A stretch of DNA of 64,000 nucleotides, taken from contig JAEWOE010000001.1 in assembly GCA_023460995.1 (NCBI GenBank), positions 35,353 through 99,352 on the forward strand, given 5' to 3'. A program made the translations under genes and the position numbers. This document shows, in pieces, positions 33,922-43,939 of the stretch (positions within the stretch are counted from its first letter, which is position 1; every line of letters starts with the position of its first letter). This stretch comes from Bacillota bacterium (GTDB lineage: Bacteria; Bacillota_I; Bacilli_A; RF39; UBA660). Under the pieces are notes generated by a model. The model made no database searches. It had not been told where the DNA came from and saw nothing but the letters and a program-made list of their open reading frames with translations.

Positions 33922-35759
33922 GCTTCACCTTTTTTCTTTATCAAAAATCCCGCCTCATTTTCAAATAGTAAATCGTAATTATTTTTATCTATGTCATATT
34001 GATCTCCATTGAAATATAGTAGGCAGAAACTATTTGTATCTTTTTCCCAAATTAAATAATCAAATTTATTTTCATAAAATTGTGACAATTCGTACTGAGT
34101 ATGATTATATATAGGAACAATATCTGTCAATGAATAAAACCATAATTTTTTCATATAATCACCAGTCATTGGTATTTCAAAGTTTGAGATGCATTCCCCA
34201 CTATTTTTTTTGGTTTCTTGTATCAGTTCAATTTGCGCTTTATTTAAAATAGGCTTCTCTTCTATTACTCTATTAAAGTTCCAAACATATATATTAGTAA
34301 TACTATTGCTGACAATAGTAGGTGAAAAATTTATGTTTATTGATTGTATTCTACTTTCAATTTTAAAGCCAGCAACTCCAATAACGAAGACTAACGATAA
34401 GAACCATGACCAAATATAAGTACTCTCTTCTTTTTTTGAATATCCTATAACTTTCGCTATAGAAAACCATGCCATAAGCCATAATACATAATACAATTTA
34501 TAATAATAGTAAGACGAAGCTTTTCCCTTCATCCCCAAAATAAATATGAATACTGTAAATAGAACCAAAACTATCGTCATGATAAAATCAATACTTATTT
34601 TTTTATTCTTAATTGTATTTATAAAATAATAAATTAATATTGGAAATAAAAGAATAAAATTGGAAAATAAATCCCTATATATATACCCTTCCATGGCTAA
34701 AGCTGAACTACTGCTGACTTTACTACTGTCAAAAAATCCAGGTAATATAAAATAAATAAATCCAATTATAAATGGTATAACTAATGATACAATACAATAA
34801 ATTATTGTATTCCAAAAACTATTTTTCTTATTTATCCAACAGTATAAAAAATATATTCCTATACTTAGATAAACAGCTGGCACGAATAAATAATAAGTAA
34901 AAAACAAGGAATAATTAAGTAAAAAAAGAAGAAACATCATTATTTTATTTTGATTCATATTATCCTTATAATCGTTTAATAATACAAAAGATAGTAATAT
35001 CAAATTAATTATAAAAACACCAAAACCTAAATAGCTGAATCCAAAAATCATATTGTTAAGAGGATATCCAACCGTATAAAGTATTGTAATAAAAAATATC
35101 AAAGTATCCTTTTTTTTACCAATTTTAAGTTGAATAGCAGTTACATAAAATGTTAGAGAGTATAAAATTAAACATAATACATCAAAAATCATGTGAATCT
35201 TATATGCTGGAATGAAATTAAAGACTCGCATTAACAAACCTTCATTTATATAGGTCCCACTCATAGAATGAGAGAAAGTTTTATACATCTCCGTTACTGA
35301 GTTTTGATCATTTAGTAAAAAGTTAGATTTAGAAAATGTTTCAGCAATCTTATAATGAAGATTTGGATCAGTCGTCTCATAAACAACGTCAGAAAAGCCA
35401 TTGAATCTAACAATCCCTATCACTAGGCAGACTATTGATATTGCTATAAAAAAAACAATTTCATGCTTATTATAATAGTATTTTTGAATATTTTTTGCTA
35501 TCTTCTCACTTTTTTTATAATTTAACCTATATATAGAAAAACTTAATAATAAATTAACTGCTGACAATGAGTAAAAATTGCTAGGTATATGAACAGTCGA
35601 CAGCAAAAATACAAGAAAAATATTAAAACATAAATAAAGATCTATCGTATAAATAAACCAAGTAACACCGTTTATTTTTTTACCTGTTTTATTTAAAAAG
35701 TATAAATTTGTCAATAATGCAAATATTGACAGAAGATATATTAGATTCATAATCAACAC
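33918..35759 (-). CDS. polytopic membrane protein, 613 aa (GT-C-like candidate)
   Basis: About thirteen hydrophobic helices are followed by a C-terminal soluble region. The first large outer loop holds FNGFSDVVYETTDPNLHYKIAETF with an acidic cluster where GT-C transferases bind a metal or the lipid-phosphate sugar. Family could not be named; polymerase or GT-C side-chain transferase roles are plausible because it lies between the GT2 genes of a surface-glycan operon and overlaps the GT2 by 4 bp. It begins one base before the next gene's stop, again coupled. No signal for lipoprotein or other anchor. Confidence 0.62.
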   Translation of the reverse strand: MLIMNLIYLLSIFALLTNLYFLNKTGKKINGVTWFIYTIDLYLCFNIFLVFLLSTVHIPSNFYSLSAVNLLLSFSIYRLNYKKSEKIAKNIQKYYYNKHEIVFFIAISIVCLVIGIVRFNGFSDVVYETTDPNLHYKIAETFSKSNFLLNDQNSVTEMYKTFSHSMSGTYINEGLLMRVFNFIPAYKIHMIFDVLCLILYSLTFYVTAIQLKIGKKKDTLIFFITILYTVGYPLNNMIFGFSYLGFGVFIINLILLSFVLLNDYKDNMNQNKIMMFLLFLLNYSLFFTYYLFVPAVYLSIGIYFLYCWINKKNSFWNTIIYCIVSLVIPFIIGFIYFILPGFFDSSKVSSSSALAMEGYIYRDLFSNFILLFPILIYYFINTIKNKKISIDFIMTIVLVLFTVFIFILGMKGKASSYYYYKLYYVLWLMAWFSIAKVIGYSKKEESTYIWSWFLSLVFVIGVAGFKIESRIQSININFSPTIVSNSITNIYVWNFNRVIEEKPILNKAQIELIQETKKNSGECISNFEIPMTGDYMKKLWFYSLTDIVPIYNHTQYELSQFYENKFDYLIWEKDTNSFCLLYFNGDQYDIDKNNYDLLFENEAGFLIKKKGEA

Positions 35760-37562
35760 CTATTTTCTTTTAATAACTTTCTTTACTCTATTTAAAAAAT
35801 TATTTATTCTACCCTGATTTAAAATTTCTAGTAATTGTTGTTCTCTTTCCCAATCAACTATTTCATTATATTTATAAACATCTGCTGCTGTTATCTCTAT
35901 CTTTGTTTTAGAATATTTGTTTCTTATTTCAGTTAAAGGTTCAAGTAAAAATTGATTGCGCTCTTTTTGCTCTTTTTTTTCAAAAGGAACTCTATAAACA
36001 GAGGTTGTTTTTTTTATAAATTTAAATGGATATTGTAGAGCACATCTAATCCAAAAATCCCAATCTTCAAGAGCATCCATTTTTTCATTAATATTGCCTA
36101 CATTTTCATAAACTTCCCTGTCAAACATAACAGACTGTATAGGTAAAAAGTTTCCAGTAAATATTCTTAAATAGCTAAATTCAAATGAATATCTGATTTT
36201 CTTATCTTTCACTTCATAAATATATGGTTTCTTTGAATTGACATTAATGCTTGTTTCAAGAGCTGTAGAATAAACAACTTTTTCTTTGCAATGTTGAAGT
36301 TCACTAACCAATACCTCAACATGATCATTATAAAATACGTCATCATCATCTAAAAAGTTAAAGTATTTTCCATTTGCCATAGATAAACCTATATTACCCA
36401 CTACACATCTTCCAACTTTTTCAATAGTTGCTTTATATACGATATCCATGTCGCTAAACTCTTTTTCAATCATATTTTTAGAGACTTCTTTTCCATCCTC
36501 AACGACTATAGTTTCTATGTTAGGATATGTTTGTCTTCTAATGCTAATCAAAGTTTCTCTTAAAGTATCTGGTCTTCCACAAGTCCTAACAATAACACTT
36601 ACTTTAGGATGAGAGACACACCCTTTTTTTACATAAAAAGCACCATCTTTTATTTTTTCATAATCATAAATCAAAAAAGTTGGTTCAAATTTATCAGAAA
36701 CAAAGATGTATTTAAATCTACTTAATATAGTAAAAAAACTCACAATATCTATCTTGAATTTAGCTTTTTTCAACTTCTTTTTAATTTTATCAACGCCCAT
36801 TTTACTCACATTTTCATTACGATGTAAAGTTAAATAACTTTTCAAAAACATTTTATGTCCAATAATAATTTGTTTAAGACTTCCATATTTATTTCTTAAA
36901 TATAAATTATTTACAATTCCATATACATATTGATTGACCTTAAATGTGCTTTCATTCTCGTAAGAATAATGATTAATAGGAACATTTGGTAAATATTTAA
37001 TCTTATATCCAAGCTTTCTAACGTGCCAACTTAATTCCACATCTTCACAATACATAAAAATATGTTTATCAAACCCTTTTACTTTTTTAAAAAGTTCTCT
37101 TTTTATAATAAAACATGCACCAGAGCTCCAAGAAACTTCACCAGTCATAGGATCATAATATTTAGGATGCTCATAGGGCTGTTGTTTTAACTCCCAAATA
37201 CCGATTTTAGCATCACTTGTTTCTGTGATTTCTTTCTCAATTTTAGAAAGAGTATCAGAGTGTATTTCAGTATCTATATTTAAGAAAAATATATATTTAG
37301 ATTTACCAAATTCACTAGCTTTATTATTTGCAATGCCAAAGCCATAATTTTTTTTTCCTTTAATAATTTGAAAATTATTAAATTCATTATCATATTTTTC
37401 TTTCTTTTTCTCTAAAATTTCTATTGTATTATCTGTTGAAGCATTATCAAAAAAATACAGATTAATTTTCTTTAAATCATAATTGCTAGATGCAATACTT
37501 TTAATATTATTATCAATCCATTTTGAAGAATTATAAGTAACTAATACAATATCTATATTCAT
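35760..37562 (-). CDS. tandem-domain glycosyltransferase family 2
   Basis: The 600-residue protein has two GT-A domains: the first (1-250) opens IDIVLVTYNSSKWIDNNIKSI with FDNASTDNT, FLNIDTEI and EDVELSWHVRKLGYK, the rhamnosyltransferase (WbbL-like) pattern; the second (about 315-560) opens VSVIVRTCGRPDTLRETLISI with VVEDGKE and FLDDDDVF. It abuts the membrane protein gene without spacing and lies 2 bp after the ABC permease gene. Likely builds part of the rhamnose-containing repeat; donor specificity is inferred. Confidence 0.88.
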   Translation of the reverse strand: MNIDIVLVTYNSSKWIDNNIKSIASSNYDLKKINLYFFDNASTDNTIEILEKKKEKYDNEFNNFQIIKGKKNYGFGIANNKASEFGKSKYIFFLNIDTEIHSDTLSKIEKEITETSDAKIGIWELKQQPYEHPKYYDPMTGEVSWSSGACFIIKRELFKKVKGFDKHIFMYCEDVELSWHVRKLGYKIKYLPNVPINHYSYENESTFKVNQYVYGIVNNLYLRNKYGSLKQIIIGHKMFLKSYLTLHRNENVSKMGVDKIKKKLKKAKFKIDIVSFFTILSRFKYIFVSDKFEPTFLIYDYEKIKDGAFYVKKGCVSHPKVSVIVRTCGRPDTLRETLISIRRQTYPNIETIVVEDGKEVSKNMIEKEFSDMDIVYKATIEKVGRCVVGNIGLSMANGKYFNFLDDDDVFYNDHVEVLVSELQHCKEKVVYSTALETSINVNSKKPYIYEVKDKKIRYSFEFSYLRIFTGNFLPIQSVMFDREVYENVGNINEKMDALEDWDFWIRCALQYPFKFIKKTTSVYRVPFEKKEQKERNQFLLEPLTEIRNKYSKTKIEITAADVYKYNEIVDWEREQQLLEILNQGRINNFLNRVKKVIKRK

Positions 37563-37564
37563 AA

Positions 37565-38347
37565 TTATACCTCCTCTGCAAAGCCTTTTTGTAATTTATT
37601 AAAGATAACATAACCAATTATCAACACTATTATACTTATTACCCCTACTACACCCAAACTTAGCATGCTTGGAGAAGTTTTAAAATAAAATACATCTCTA
37701 TATGCATTAATAATGCGCGCCATCGGATTTAAATATATTACCCATTTTATGTTAGTTGGAAAAATTGAAGTTGAATATAAAATGGGTGTTGCATAGAATA
37801 ACATATTTACAAAAAACTGAATAATATTTTCTATATCTCTAAAATATAAATCTATCGCGCTTAAAATAAATACAATTCCTAAAAGTAAAATATATTGAAT
37901 TAACATTATGACTGGTAAATATATTAAGTTAAAACTAAAACCTATACCGCTAAACGCAACAAATCCTATTACAATAAGACAAGAAATGGCAAAATTAACA
38001 AGGGCACTAGTAACAGATGAAATAGGCAGTATTATTCTAGGAAAATATACCTTTTTTATTAAATTAGCATTTGTTAAAATTGAGACCATTCCTGAATTAA
38101 TTGAAGCAGTAAAGAAAGTCCATGGAATGATGCCAGTTATTAGATAAATTAAATAATTGTCCATTTGCATGCGCATAATATATGGAAATATAATTGCATA
38201 TATTAATACTTGCAAAAGTGGATTCAAAAAACTCCACAAAACTCCTAAAAACGATCCTTTATATTTACCTCTTATCTCTTTTTTTATATTTGATTTAAGA
38301 AGTTCTCTATATTGAAATAATTCTTTAAATACTTTCATACTTTTCAC
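37565..38347 (-). CDS. wzm: polysaccharide ABC exporter, permease (Wzm/TagG-like)
   Basis: The 260-residue protein has the ABC-2 permease shape of Wzm: an N-terminal amphipathic helix with KKEIRGKYKGSFLGVLWSFLNPLLQ, six transmembrane helices and a FSISLVLSAID-like FILSAIDLYFRDIE loop. It pairs with the ATPase encoded next to it (1 bp gap) and moves a lipid-linked polymer across the membrane. Same size as family members. It is read in the operon from 39082. Confidence 0.92.
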   Translation of the reverse strand: MKSMKVFKELFQYRELLKSNIKKEIRGKYKGSFLGVLWSFLNPLLQVLIYAIIFPYIMRMQMDNYLIYLITGIIPWTFFTASINSGMVSILTNANLIKKVYFPRIILPISSVTSALVNFAISCLIVIGFVAFSGIGFSFNLIYLPVIMLIQYILLLGIVFILSAIDLYFRDIENIIQFFVNMLFYATPILYSTSIFPTNIKWVIYLNPMARIINAYRDVFYFKTSPSMLSLGVVGVISIIVLIIGYVIFNKLQKGFAEEV

Positions 38348-39082
38348 CTACCCACAAATCTTCTTATACTCTGTAATGACATCTTTAGGATCTCCATCCA
38401 TCTTAACTTCACCTTTATATAGCCATACTGCTCTTGTACATAATTCTTTAACACTATTTAAATCATGAGTTACAATAACTATAGTTTTATCACTATTTTT
38501 TAATTCTTTAAGTTTATTAATGCATTTTTCTTGAAAATGTTGATCTCCTACTGCTAAAATTTCGTCAATAAGAAGTATATCTGCATCAACATTAATGGCT
38601 ACAGAAAAAGCAAGACGCATATACATACCAGAAGAATATGTTCTAACTGGATTATCAATAAAACCCTCTAATTCAGAAAATTCAATAATCTTATCTAATC
38701 TATCATCTATTTGTTTTCTTGTAAGTCCGAAAATAGATGCATTAAAATAAATATTTTCCCTGCCAGAAAAATCAGGATGGAAACCAGCACCTAATTCTAA
38801 TAAAGATGTTAGTTTTCCATTAGTAATAATTTTACCCTTATTTGGATAAATTATTTTTGTCATTAATTTAAGTAATGTAGACTTGCCACTACCATTAGTA
38901 CCAATTAAAGCGACCGTTTCACCTTTTGAAATAGTTAAATCAATATTTTTTAACACTTCAAGAATGTCATTTTTGCTCCTTTTCCAAAAAAGTAGTTTCT
39001 CCTTTAAAGTATTGGCTTTATCATAATACAATTTAAATTGTTTAGAAACATTTTTTACAATAATACTATTATTATTTTTCAA
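38348..39082 (-). CDS. wzt: polysaccharide ABC exporter, ATPase (Wzt/TagH-like)
   Basis: I set the start at TTG 39082, giving 244 residues, because GGAGG lies 8 bp upstream, while the ATG at 39118 has no RBS and lies upstream of the predicted transcription start. Walker A GTNGSGKST, the signature YSSGMYMRLAF and Walker B ILLIDEILAVGD are intact. The protein stops after the nucleotide-binding domain, without the C-terminal sugar-binding domain of long Wzt proteins, so it is of the short kind that exports the polymer without reading a terminal cap. It is the first gene of the export operon. Confidence 0.9.
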   Translation of the reverse strand: MKNNNSIIVKNVSKQFKLYYDKANTLKEKLLFWKRSKNDILEVLKNIDLTISKGETVALIGTNGSGKSTLLKLMTKIIYPNKGKIITNGKLTSLLELGAGFHPDFSGRENIYFNASIFGLTRKQIDDRLDKIIEFSELEGFIDNPVRTYSSGMYMRLAFSVAINVDADILLIDEILAVGDQHFQEKCINKLKELKNSDKTIVIVTHDLNSVKELCTRAVWLYKGEVKMDGDPKDVITEYKKICG

Positions 39083-39120
39083 ATTAAAAACCTCCATATT
39101 TTCAAATAATTTCTTCATTA

Positions 39121-39150
39121 ATTATACCATAATACTTCACTATAAGACAA
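39121..39150 (-). promoter_or_regulatory. promoter of the wzt-wzm operon
   Basis: TTGTCT (39145-39150) and TATAAT (39121-39126), 18 bp apart on the minus strand, with TGG before the -10. The predicted start near 39114 lies downstream of the ATG at 39118. Confidence 0.7.
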
Positions 39151-39173
39151 TAAATACGGTATTTTTGCAAAAA

Positions 39174-39200
39174 AAAGGAGCAATTTTATTGCTCTTTTTA
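39174..39200 (-). terminator. terminator of the rfbACDB operon
   Basis: GAGCAAT (39178-39184) and ATTGCTC (39188-39194) with a three-base loop run on the minus strand into a long T tract. It separates the rhamnose-synthesis operon from the exporter operon. Confidence 0.82.
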
Positions 39201-39202
39201 TA

Positions 39203-40213
39203 CTATTTTTGTTTAATTTTTACTTTTTGATATTCTCCACTTTTAATGTTATCAATCCATTCTTGATTGTTTACATACCAATCAATTGTTTCTTTAATAC
39301 CATCTTCAAATGTATAAGTACGATTCCAATCAAGAACTTTTTCACTCTTACTTGAATCAATCGCATATCTTAAATCATGCCCTGGTCTATCATTTACATA
39401 TGTAATTAAATCTTCACTCTTACCTAATTGTTTTAAAATAGTTTTTACTACTTCTAAATTAGTTCTTTCTGAATGACCACCTAAGTTATATACTTCTCCA
39501 ACTTTACCTTTGTGTAAAATCATGTCTACTCCGATATTATGATCAATCACATGAATCCAATCACGAACATTTTCACCTTTTCCATAAACTGGAATTGGTT
39601 CATCTTTTAATGCTTTTGAAATAACTACTGGAATTAATTTTTCTGGAAATTGATATGGTCCATAGTTATTTGAACAACGTGAAATTGTTATAGGTAACCC
39701 AAAAGTTCTATAATAAGCACCTACTAATAAGTCAGCACTCGCCTTTGAAGCAGAGTAAGGACTTGATGTATGAATTGGTGTATCTTCTGTAAATAATAAA
39801 TCTGGTCTATCAAGAGGTAAATCACCATATACCTCATCGGTAGAAACTTGATGATATCTCTTAACATTATATTTTCTTGAAGCATCCATTAAAACTTGAG
39901 TACCTAATATATTAGTTGTTAAGAATACTCCTGGATTTTTAATAGAATTATCAACATGACTTTCGGCTGCAAAGTTTACAACCCAGTCAAATTTTTCTTC
40001 TGAAAATAATTTATCAACAAATTCTCTATCTGTTATATCACCTTTAACAAATTTAAAATTTTCTTTATCTTCTATTGGTTTTAAATTATTATAATTTCCT
40101 GCATATGTTAAGGCATCTAAACAAACAAAATTATAATCTTTATATTTATTAACCATGTAATGTAAAAAATTACTACCGATAAAACCGGCTCCACCTGTTA
40201 CTAATATATTCAT
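39203..40213 (-). CDS. rfbB: dTDP-glucose 4,6-dehydratase
   Basis: The 336-residue SDR enzyme makes dTDP-4-keto-6-deoxyglucose from dTDP-glucose, step two of dTDP-L-rhamnose synthesis. GGAGFIGSN (7-15) binds NAD, STDEVYGD holds the catalytic Thr-Asp-Glu, and YSASKAS supplies the Tyr/Lys pair. Last gene of rfbACDB, 13 bp after rfbD. Length and motifs are standard. Confidence 0.96.
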   Translation of the reverse strand: MNILVTGGAGFIGSNFLHYMVNKYKDYNFVCLDALTYAGNYNNLKPIEDKENFKFVKGDITDREFVDKLFSEEKFDWVVNFAAESHVDNSIKNPGVFLTTNILGTQVLMDASRKYNVKRYHQVSTDEVYGDLPLDRPDLLFTEDTPIHTSSPYSASKASADLLVGAYYRTFGLPITISRCSNNYGPYQFPEKLIPVVISKALKDEPIPVYGKGENVRDWIHVIDHNIGVDMILHKGKVGEVYNLGGHSERTNLEVVKTILKQLGKSEDLITYVNDRPGHDLRYAIDSSKSEKVLDWNRTYTFEDGIKETIDWYVNNQEWIDNIKSGEYQKVKIKQK

Positions 40214-40226
40214 ATTATTTCTCCTT

Positions 40227-41090
40227 TTACTTAGTCAAAACTTTTTGTTTTGCTAATTCTTCAGAATAACGTTCTACTGCACTTTCCCAAGTTGGAAGTA
40301 AGTCAAATCCATTTTCTGTTAAACTTTCTTTACTTAATCTAGAATTTCTAGGTCTATAAGCTTTTTGAGGATATTCTTCGCTTGTTACATGATTAACTTT
40401 CATATCAATGCCATTTACTTTGAATATATATTCAGCAAATTGTGCCCAACTGCAAAAACCTTCGTTGTTTGCATGATAAGTTCCATACTTTTCAGTGTTA
40501 GACATATCTACTAATAATTTAGCTAAATCTACAGTATATGTTGGTGAACCAAATTGATCACTTACTACATTAAGTTCATTTTTTGTTTCACTAAGTTTTA
40601 GCATTGTTTTAATGAAGTTATTCCCATTAATACCAAATACCCAAGATATTCTTACAATAAAATGTTTTTCGTTGTTTCTAACTTTTTCTTCACCCTGATA
40701 TTTAGTTAAACCATAAACACTTTTTGGATTAACTTCATCATTAACACCATAAAGTCCATCTTTTGTACCATCAAATACATAATCAGTACTGATATAAAAC
40801 ATCTTAGCATCAATTTCTTTAGCTACATTTGCTATATTTTCAGTACCACTTACATTTACTGCGAAGCATTTTTCTTGTTCATCTTCAGCTTTGTCTACTG
40901 CTGTCCATGCAGCACAGTGAAATATTACATCAGGTTTATAACCTTTAATAACTTCATCCACTTGCGCCTTATTCGTTATATCCATTTCTGCAGCATCTGT
41001 CGCCAAAATATCTGTCATGCCTCTAGATTGTAATTCTTTAGCTATCTCGTAACCTAATTGCCCATTTGCGCCTGTTATCAAATATTTCAT
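40227..41090 (-). CDS. rfbD: dTDP-4-dehydrorhamnose reductase
   Basis: The 287-residue SDR enzyme performs the last step, reducing dTDP-4-keto-L-rhamnose to dTDP-L-rhamnose with NADPH. GANGQLGYE (7-15) is the cofactor motif, STDYVFDG and YGLTKYQGE hold the catalytic residues, and RISWVFG and AYRPRNSRL are family blocks. It sits 1 bp after rfbC in the operon. Nothing unusual. Confidence 0.95.
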   Translation of the reverse strand: MKYLITGANGQLGYEIAKELQSRGMTDILATDAAEMDITNKAQVDEVIKGYKPDVIFHCAAWTAVDKAEDEQEKCFAVNVSGTENIANVAKEIDAKMFYISTDYVFDGTKDGLYGVNDEVNPKSVYGLTKYQGEEKVRNNEKHFIVRISWVFGINGNNFIKTMLKLSETKNELNVVSDQFGSPTYTVDLAKLLVDMSNTEKYGTYHANNEGFCSWAQFAEYIFKVNGIDMKVNHVTSEEYPQKAYRPRNSRLSKESLTENGFDLLPTWESAVERYSEELAKQKVLTK

Positions 41091-41091
41091 T

Positions 41092-41664
41092 CTATTTATT
41101 CCTCTTAAAGTAAACTTTACTTTTTTCTAATGTAGGATGTACTAGATCTTTTGGTGATAAAAGTGGTTCTTCTATTCCATTTTCTTCAAATATTTGGTCC
41201 CAGTTAATTCCTAAAGCAGGATCATTCCAAAGAATACCACCTTCTTTATCAACAGCATAATCATTATCAATTAAATATTGAAAAACTGTATTATCTTCTA
41301 AACTAACAAATCCGTGTGCAAATCCACGTGGTACAAATAATTGTCTATTATTTTCACTTGTTAATTTTACAGCAATAGATTTACCAAATGATGGAGAGTC
41401 AGTTCTCATATCAACTACAACATCATAAGCACTTCCACTAATAACTTCTACTATTTTAGCTTGGCACTTCGGATCTTCTTGAAAATGTAAGCCTCTAACT
41501 ACACCTTTTGAACTTTTGCTACGATTAGCCTGAACTACCTTTTGAAATCCTAACGCTTCCAAATTTTTATCAATGAAATATGGACTGAAATATCCCCTGT
41601 CATCACCAAATTTATCTGGTTCAAGAATATAACAATCTAATAATTCAGTTTCAATTTTTTTCAT
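41092..41664 (-). CDS. rfbC: dTDP-4-dehydrorhamnose 3,5-epimerase
   Basis: The 190-residue cupin epimerises dTDP-4-keto-6-deoxyglucose at C3 and C5. DDRGYFSPYF, VRGLHFQ with the catalytic His, the RGFAHGFVSL segment and WNDPALGINW are all present. It lies between rfbA (10 bp) and rfbD (1 bp). Complete, family-typical length. Confidence 0.95.
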   Translation of the reverse strand: MKKIETELLDCYILEPDKFGDDRGYFSPYFIDKNLEALGFQKVVQANRSKSSKGVVRGLHFQEDPKCQAKIVEVISGSAYDVVVDMRTDSPSFGKSIAVKLTSENNRQLFVPRGFAHGFVSLEDNTVFQYLIDNDYAVDKEGGILWNDPALGINWDQIFEENGIEEPLLSPKDLVHPTLEKSKVYFKRNK

Positions 41665-41674
41665 TCAAAACCCT

Positions 41675-42568
41675 CTATTTCTTTTTAATTAATATTTTTT
41701 GTTCAGCAACACTAAGTAAATGTTGTCCATAAGTATTCTTCTTCATTGATTCACCAGTTTGAATTAATTCTTCTTTTGTAACCCATCCATTTTGGTATCC
41801 GATTTCTTCTGGACATGCAATAGTAATATTTTGATGTTTTTGAACAATACCAACAAATTGAGATGCTACTAATAAACTTTCAAAAGTTCCAGTATCAAAC
41901 CAACTGTATCCGTTACCCATTGTAATAACTTCTAATGTTCCTTTATCTAAATATTTCCTATTTAAATCTGTAATTTCTAACTCACCACGAGCTGATGGTT
42001 GCAAAATAGCAGCTTCATGTACTACTGAGTTATCATAAAAATATAAACCAGTTACCGCATAATTAGATTTTGGTTGTTTTGGCTTTTCTTCAATACTGAT
42101 TGCTTTACCAGTTTCATCAAACTCAACAACACCGAATCTTTCAGGATCATGAACATGATATCCAAATACTGTTGCTTTACCATTTTCAGCATTAGCACGC
42201 GCTTGCATTAAATCTTCTTTTAATGAAGCTCCATAGAATATATTATCTCCTAATATCATACATGCTGTATCATCACCAATAAAATCTTTACCTATTGTAA
42301 ATGCTTGTGCAAGTCCATCTGGAGATGGTTGTACTTTGTAAGTTATGTTAATCCCAAAACTTGACCCATCACCTAATAGTTCTGCAAATCTTGGTGTATC
42401 TTGTGGTGTAGATATAATTAAAATATCTCTTATTTCAGCTTGCATCAATACAGATAATGGATAATATATCATCGGTTTATCGTATATTGGCATTAATTGC
42501 TTACTTGTAACTTTTGTTAGCGGGTATAATCTTGTTCCGCTTCCTCCAGCTAAAATAATTCCTTTCAT
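41675..42568 (-). CDS. rfbA: glucose-1-phosphate thymidylyltransferase
   Basis: The 297-residue enzyme forms dTDP-glucose from dTTP and glucose-1-phosphate, the first step of the pathway. [11 protein letters not shown] (8-18) is the nucleotide-binding loop, [12 protein letters not shown] and GDNIFYG the catalytic centre with its Asp, and [20 protein letters not shown] the sugar site. RBS GGGAGGAA precedes ATG 42568. It heads the operon downstream of a clear promoter. Confidence 0.96.
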   Translation of the reverse strand: MKGIILAGGSGTRLYPLTKVTSKQLMPIYDKPMIYYPLSVLMQAEIRDILIISTPQDTPRFAELLGDGSSFGINITYKVQPSPDGLAQAFTIGKDFIGDDTACMILGDNIFYGASLKEDLMQARANAENGKATVFGYHVHDPERFGVVEFDETGKAISIEEKPKQPKSNYAVTGLYFYDNSVVHEAAILQPSARGELEITDLNRKYLDKGTLEVITMGNGYSWFDTGTFESLLVASQFVGIVQKHQNITIACPEEIGYQNGWVTKEELIQTGESMKKNTYGQHLLSVAEQKILIKKK

Positions 42569-42639
42569 AATTGTTCCTCCCTGTTTTTAAATCAGGTTTA
42601 TATTCTTAATGTTATTATATAGAATACCAACCTTCTTTA

Positions 42640-42669
42640 ATTATAGTCTATATTTAACAAAATTGTCAA
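42640..42669 (-). promoter_or_regulatory. promoter of rfbACDB
   Basis: TTGACA (42664-42669) and TATAAT (42640-42645), 18 bp apart on the minus strand, about 72 bp upstream of rfbA. The 230-bp gap to galE holds only this and the galE terminator. Confidence 0.82.
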
Positions 42670-42759
42670 CTTTTGTTAGTATAAGAATTAGTTATAGAGT
42701 TATAAATCTCATTTAAAAAACAAGTACAAACTAAAAATTTCAATAAATTTTTAATCATT

Positions 42760-42795
42760 AAAAAACATATACATAATTAGTGTACATGTTTTTAT
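42760..42795 (-). terminator. terminator of galE
   Basis: AAAACATGTACA-like and TGTATATGTTTT arms, with one mismatch, pair around a short TAATTA loop on the minus strand and run into a T tract just after the galE stop codon. Confidence 0.72.
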
Positions 42796-42798
42796 AAT

Positions 42799-43797
42799 TT
42801 ATTTGTTTTTAATCACAAAGTTCCATGCATCTTTACACATTTCTTCTAGACTTTTTGTAGCTTTCCAACCTAATTTATCAAACGCATAAGAAGGATCTGC
42901 ATAGCAAGCAGCTATATCACCCGGTCTTCTATCAACAATCTTATATGGGACTTCAACATCGTTTATTTTCGAAAATACATTAACTATATCTAATACGCTG
43001 TATCCAATACCAGTTCCTAAGTTATATGCATCGATTCCAGTTTCTTTTGAAATTTTTTCAATTGCCTTAATATGCCCTAAAGCCAAATCCATAACATGAA
43101 TATAATCTCTTACTCCTGTACCATCTTTAGTATCATAATCATTACCAAAGATACTTAAACATTCAAGTTCTTTATTAGCAACTTTAACAACATAAGGCAT
43201 TAAATTATTTGGTATATCGTTAGGATTTTCTCCAAGAAGTCCACTATAATGAGCACCTATAGGATTAAAATATCTAAGTAGCGCAATACTCCACTCATTG
43301 TCAGAGTTATATAAATCTCTTAAAATACCCTCTATATACAATTTAGTTGTCCCGTAAGGGTTTGTCGTAGATAAAGGAAAAGTTTCATTAATAGGCAAAG
43401 TTTTTGGTGTTCCATAAACTGTAGCACTACTAGAAAAAACTAATTTTTTAACATTATGCTCTTGCATTACTTCACACAAAGACAAAGTTGAGTCAATATT
43501 ATTTCGATAATACATAAGTGGTTTTTTTACAGATTCCCCTACTGCTTTATATCCTGCAAAATGTATTACTGCATCTATTTGATTTTCTTTAAATACATCA
43601 TTAAGTTTTTCTTTGTCACAAAGATCTATTTCATAGAATTTAAAATCTTTATCTGATAATTCTTTTATTTTACTTAATACTTCCTTTTTTGAATTGGAGA
43701 AGTTATCTACAATAATCACTTCATAATTAGCGTTTAATAATTCAACTACTGTATGACTACCTATAAATCCAGTACCACCAGTAACTAACACTTTCAT
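42799..43797 (-). CDS. galE: UDP-glucose 4-epimerase
   Basis: The 332-residue SDR enzyme interconverts UDP-glucose and UDP-galactose, the donor for galactosyl steps. GGTGFIGSH (7-15), SSSATVYG, YGTTKLY with the Tyr-Lys pair, and RYFNPIGAH are typical. It is monocistronic at the edge of the glycan locus and may feed the GT8 enzyme at 24559-25572. Confidence 0.94.
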   Translation of the reverse strand: MKVLVTGGTGFIGSHTVVELLNANYEVIIVDNFSNSKKEVLSKIKELSDKDFKFYEIDLCDKEKLNDVFKENQIDAVIHFAGYKAVGESVKKPLMYYRNNIDSTLSLCEVMQEHNVKKLVFSSSATVYGTPKTLPINETFPLSTTNPYGTTKLYIEGILRDLYNSDNEWSIALLRYFNPIGAHYSGLLGENPNDIPNNLMPYVVKVANKELECLSIFGNDYDTKDGTGVRDYIHVMDLALGHIKAIEKISKETGIDAYNLGTGIGYSVLDIVNVFSKINDVEVPYKIVDRRPGDIAACYADPSYAFDKLGWKATKSLEEMCKDAWNFVIKNK

Positions 43798-43939
43798 ATA
43801 ATCATCTACTTTCTAATAAGATTATTATAACAAAAAAAAGAAAGATATCCAAGTTAATTTAAACATCTCCTTTACATAGCTGACCACTTGAATGTTTCTT
43901 TTTTTAAAAAAATAAGATATAATTAATTAAGGTGATAAT

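Noticed and set aside
19089..43797. One single operon for all glycan genes
   Set aside because: Terminators at 27788-27812, 39174-39200 and 42760-42795 and promoters at 27768, 39121 and 42640 split the locus into several transcripts.
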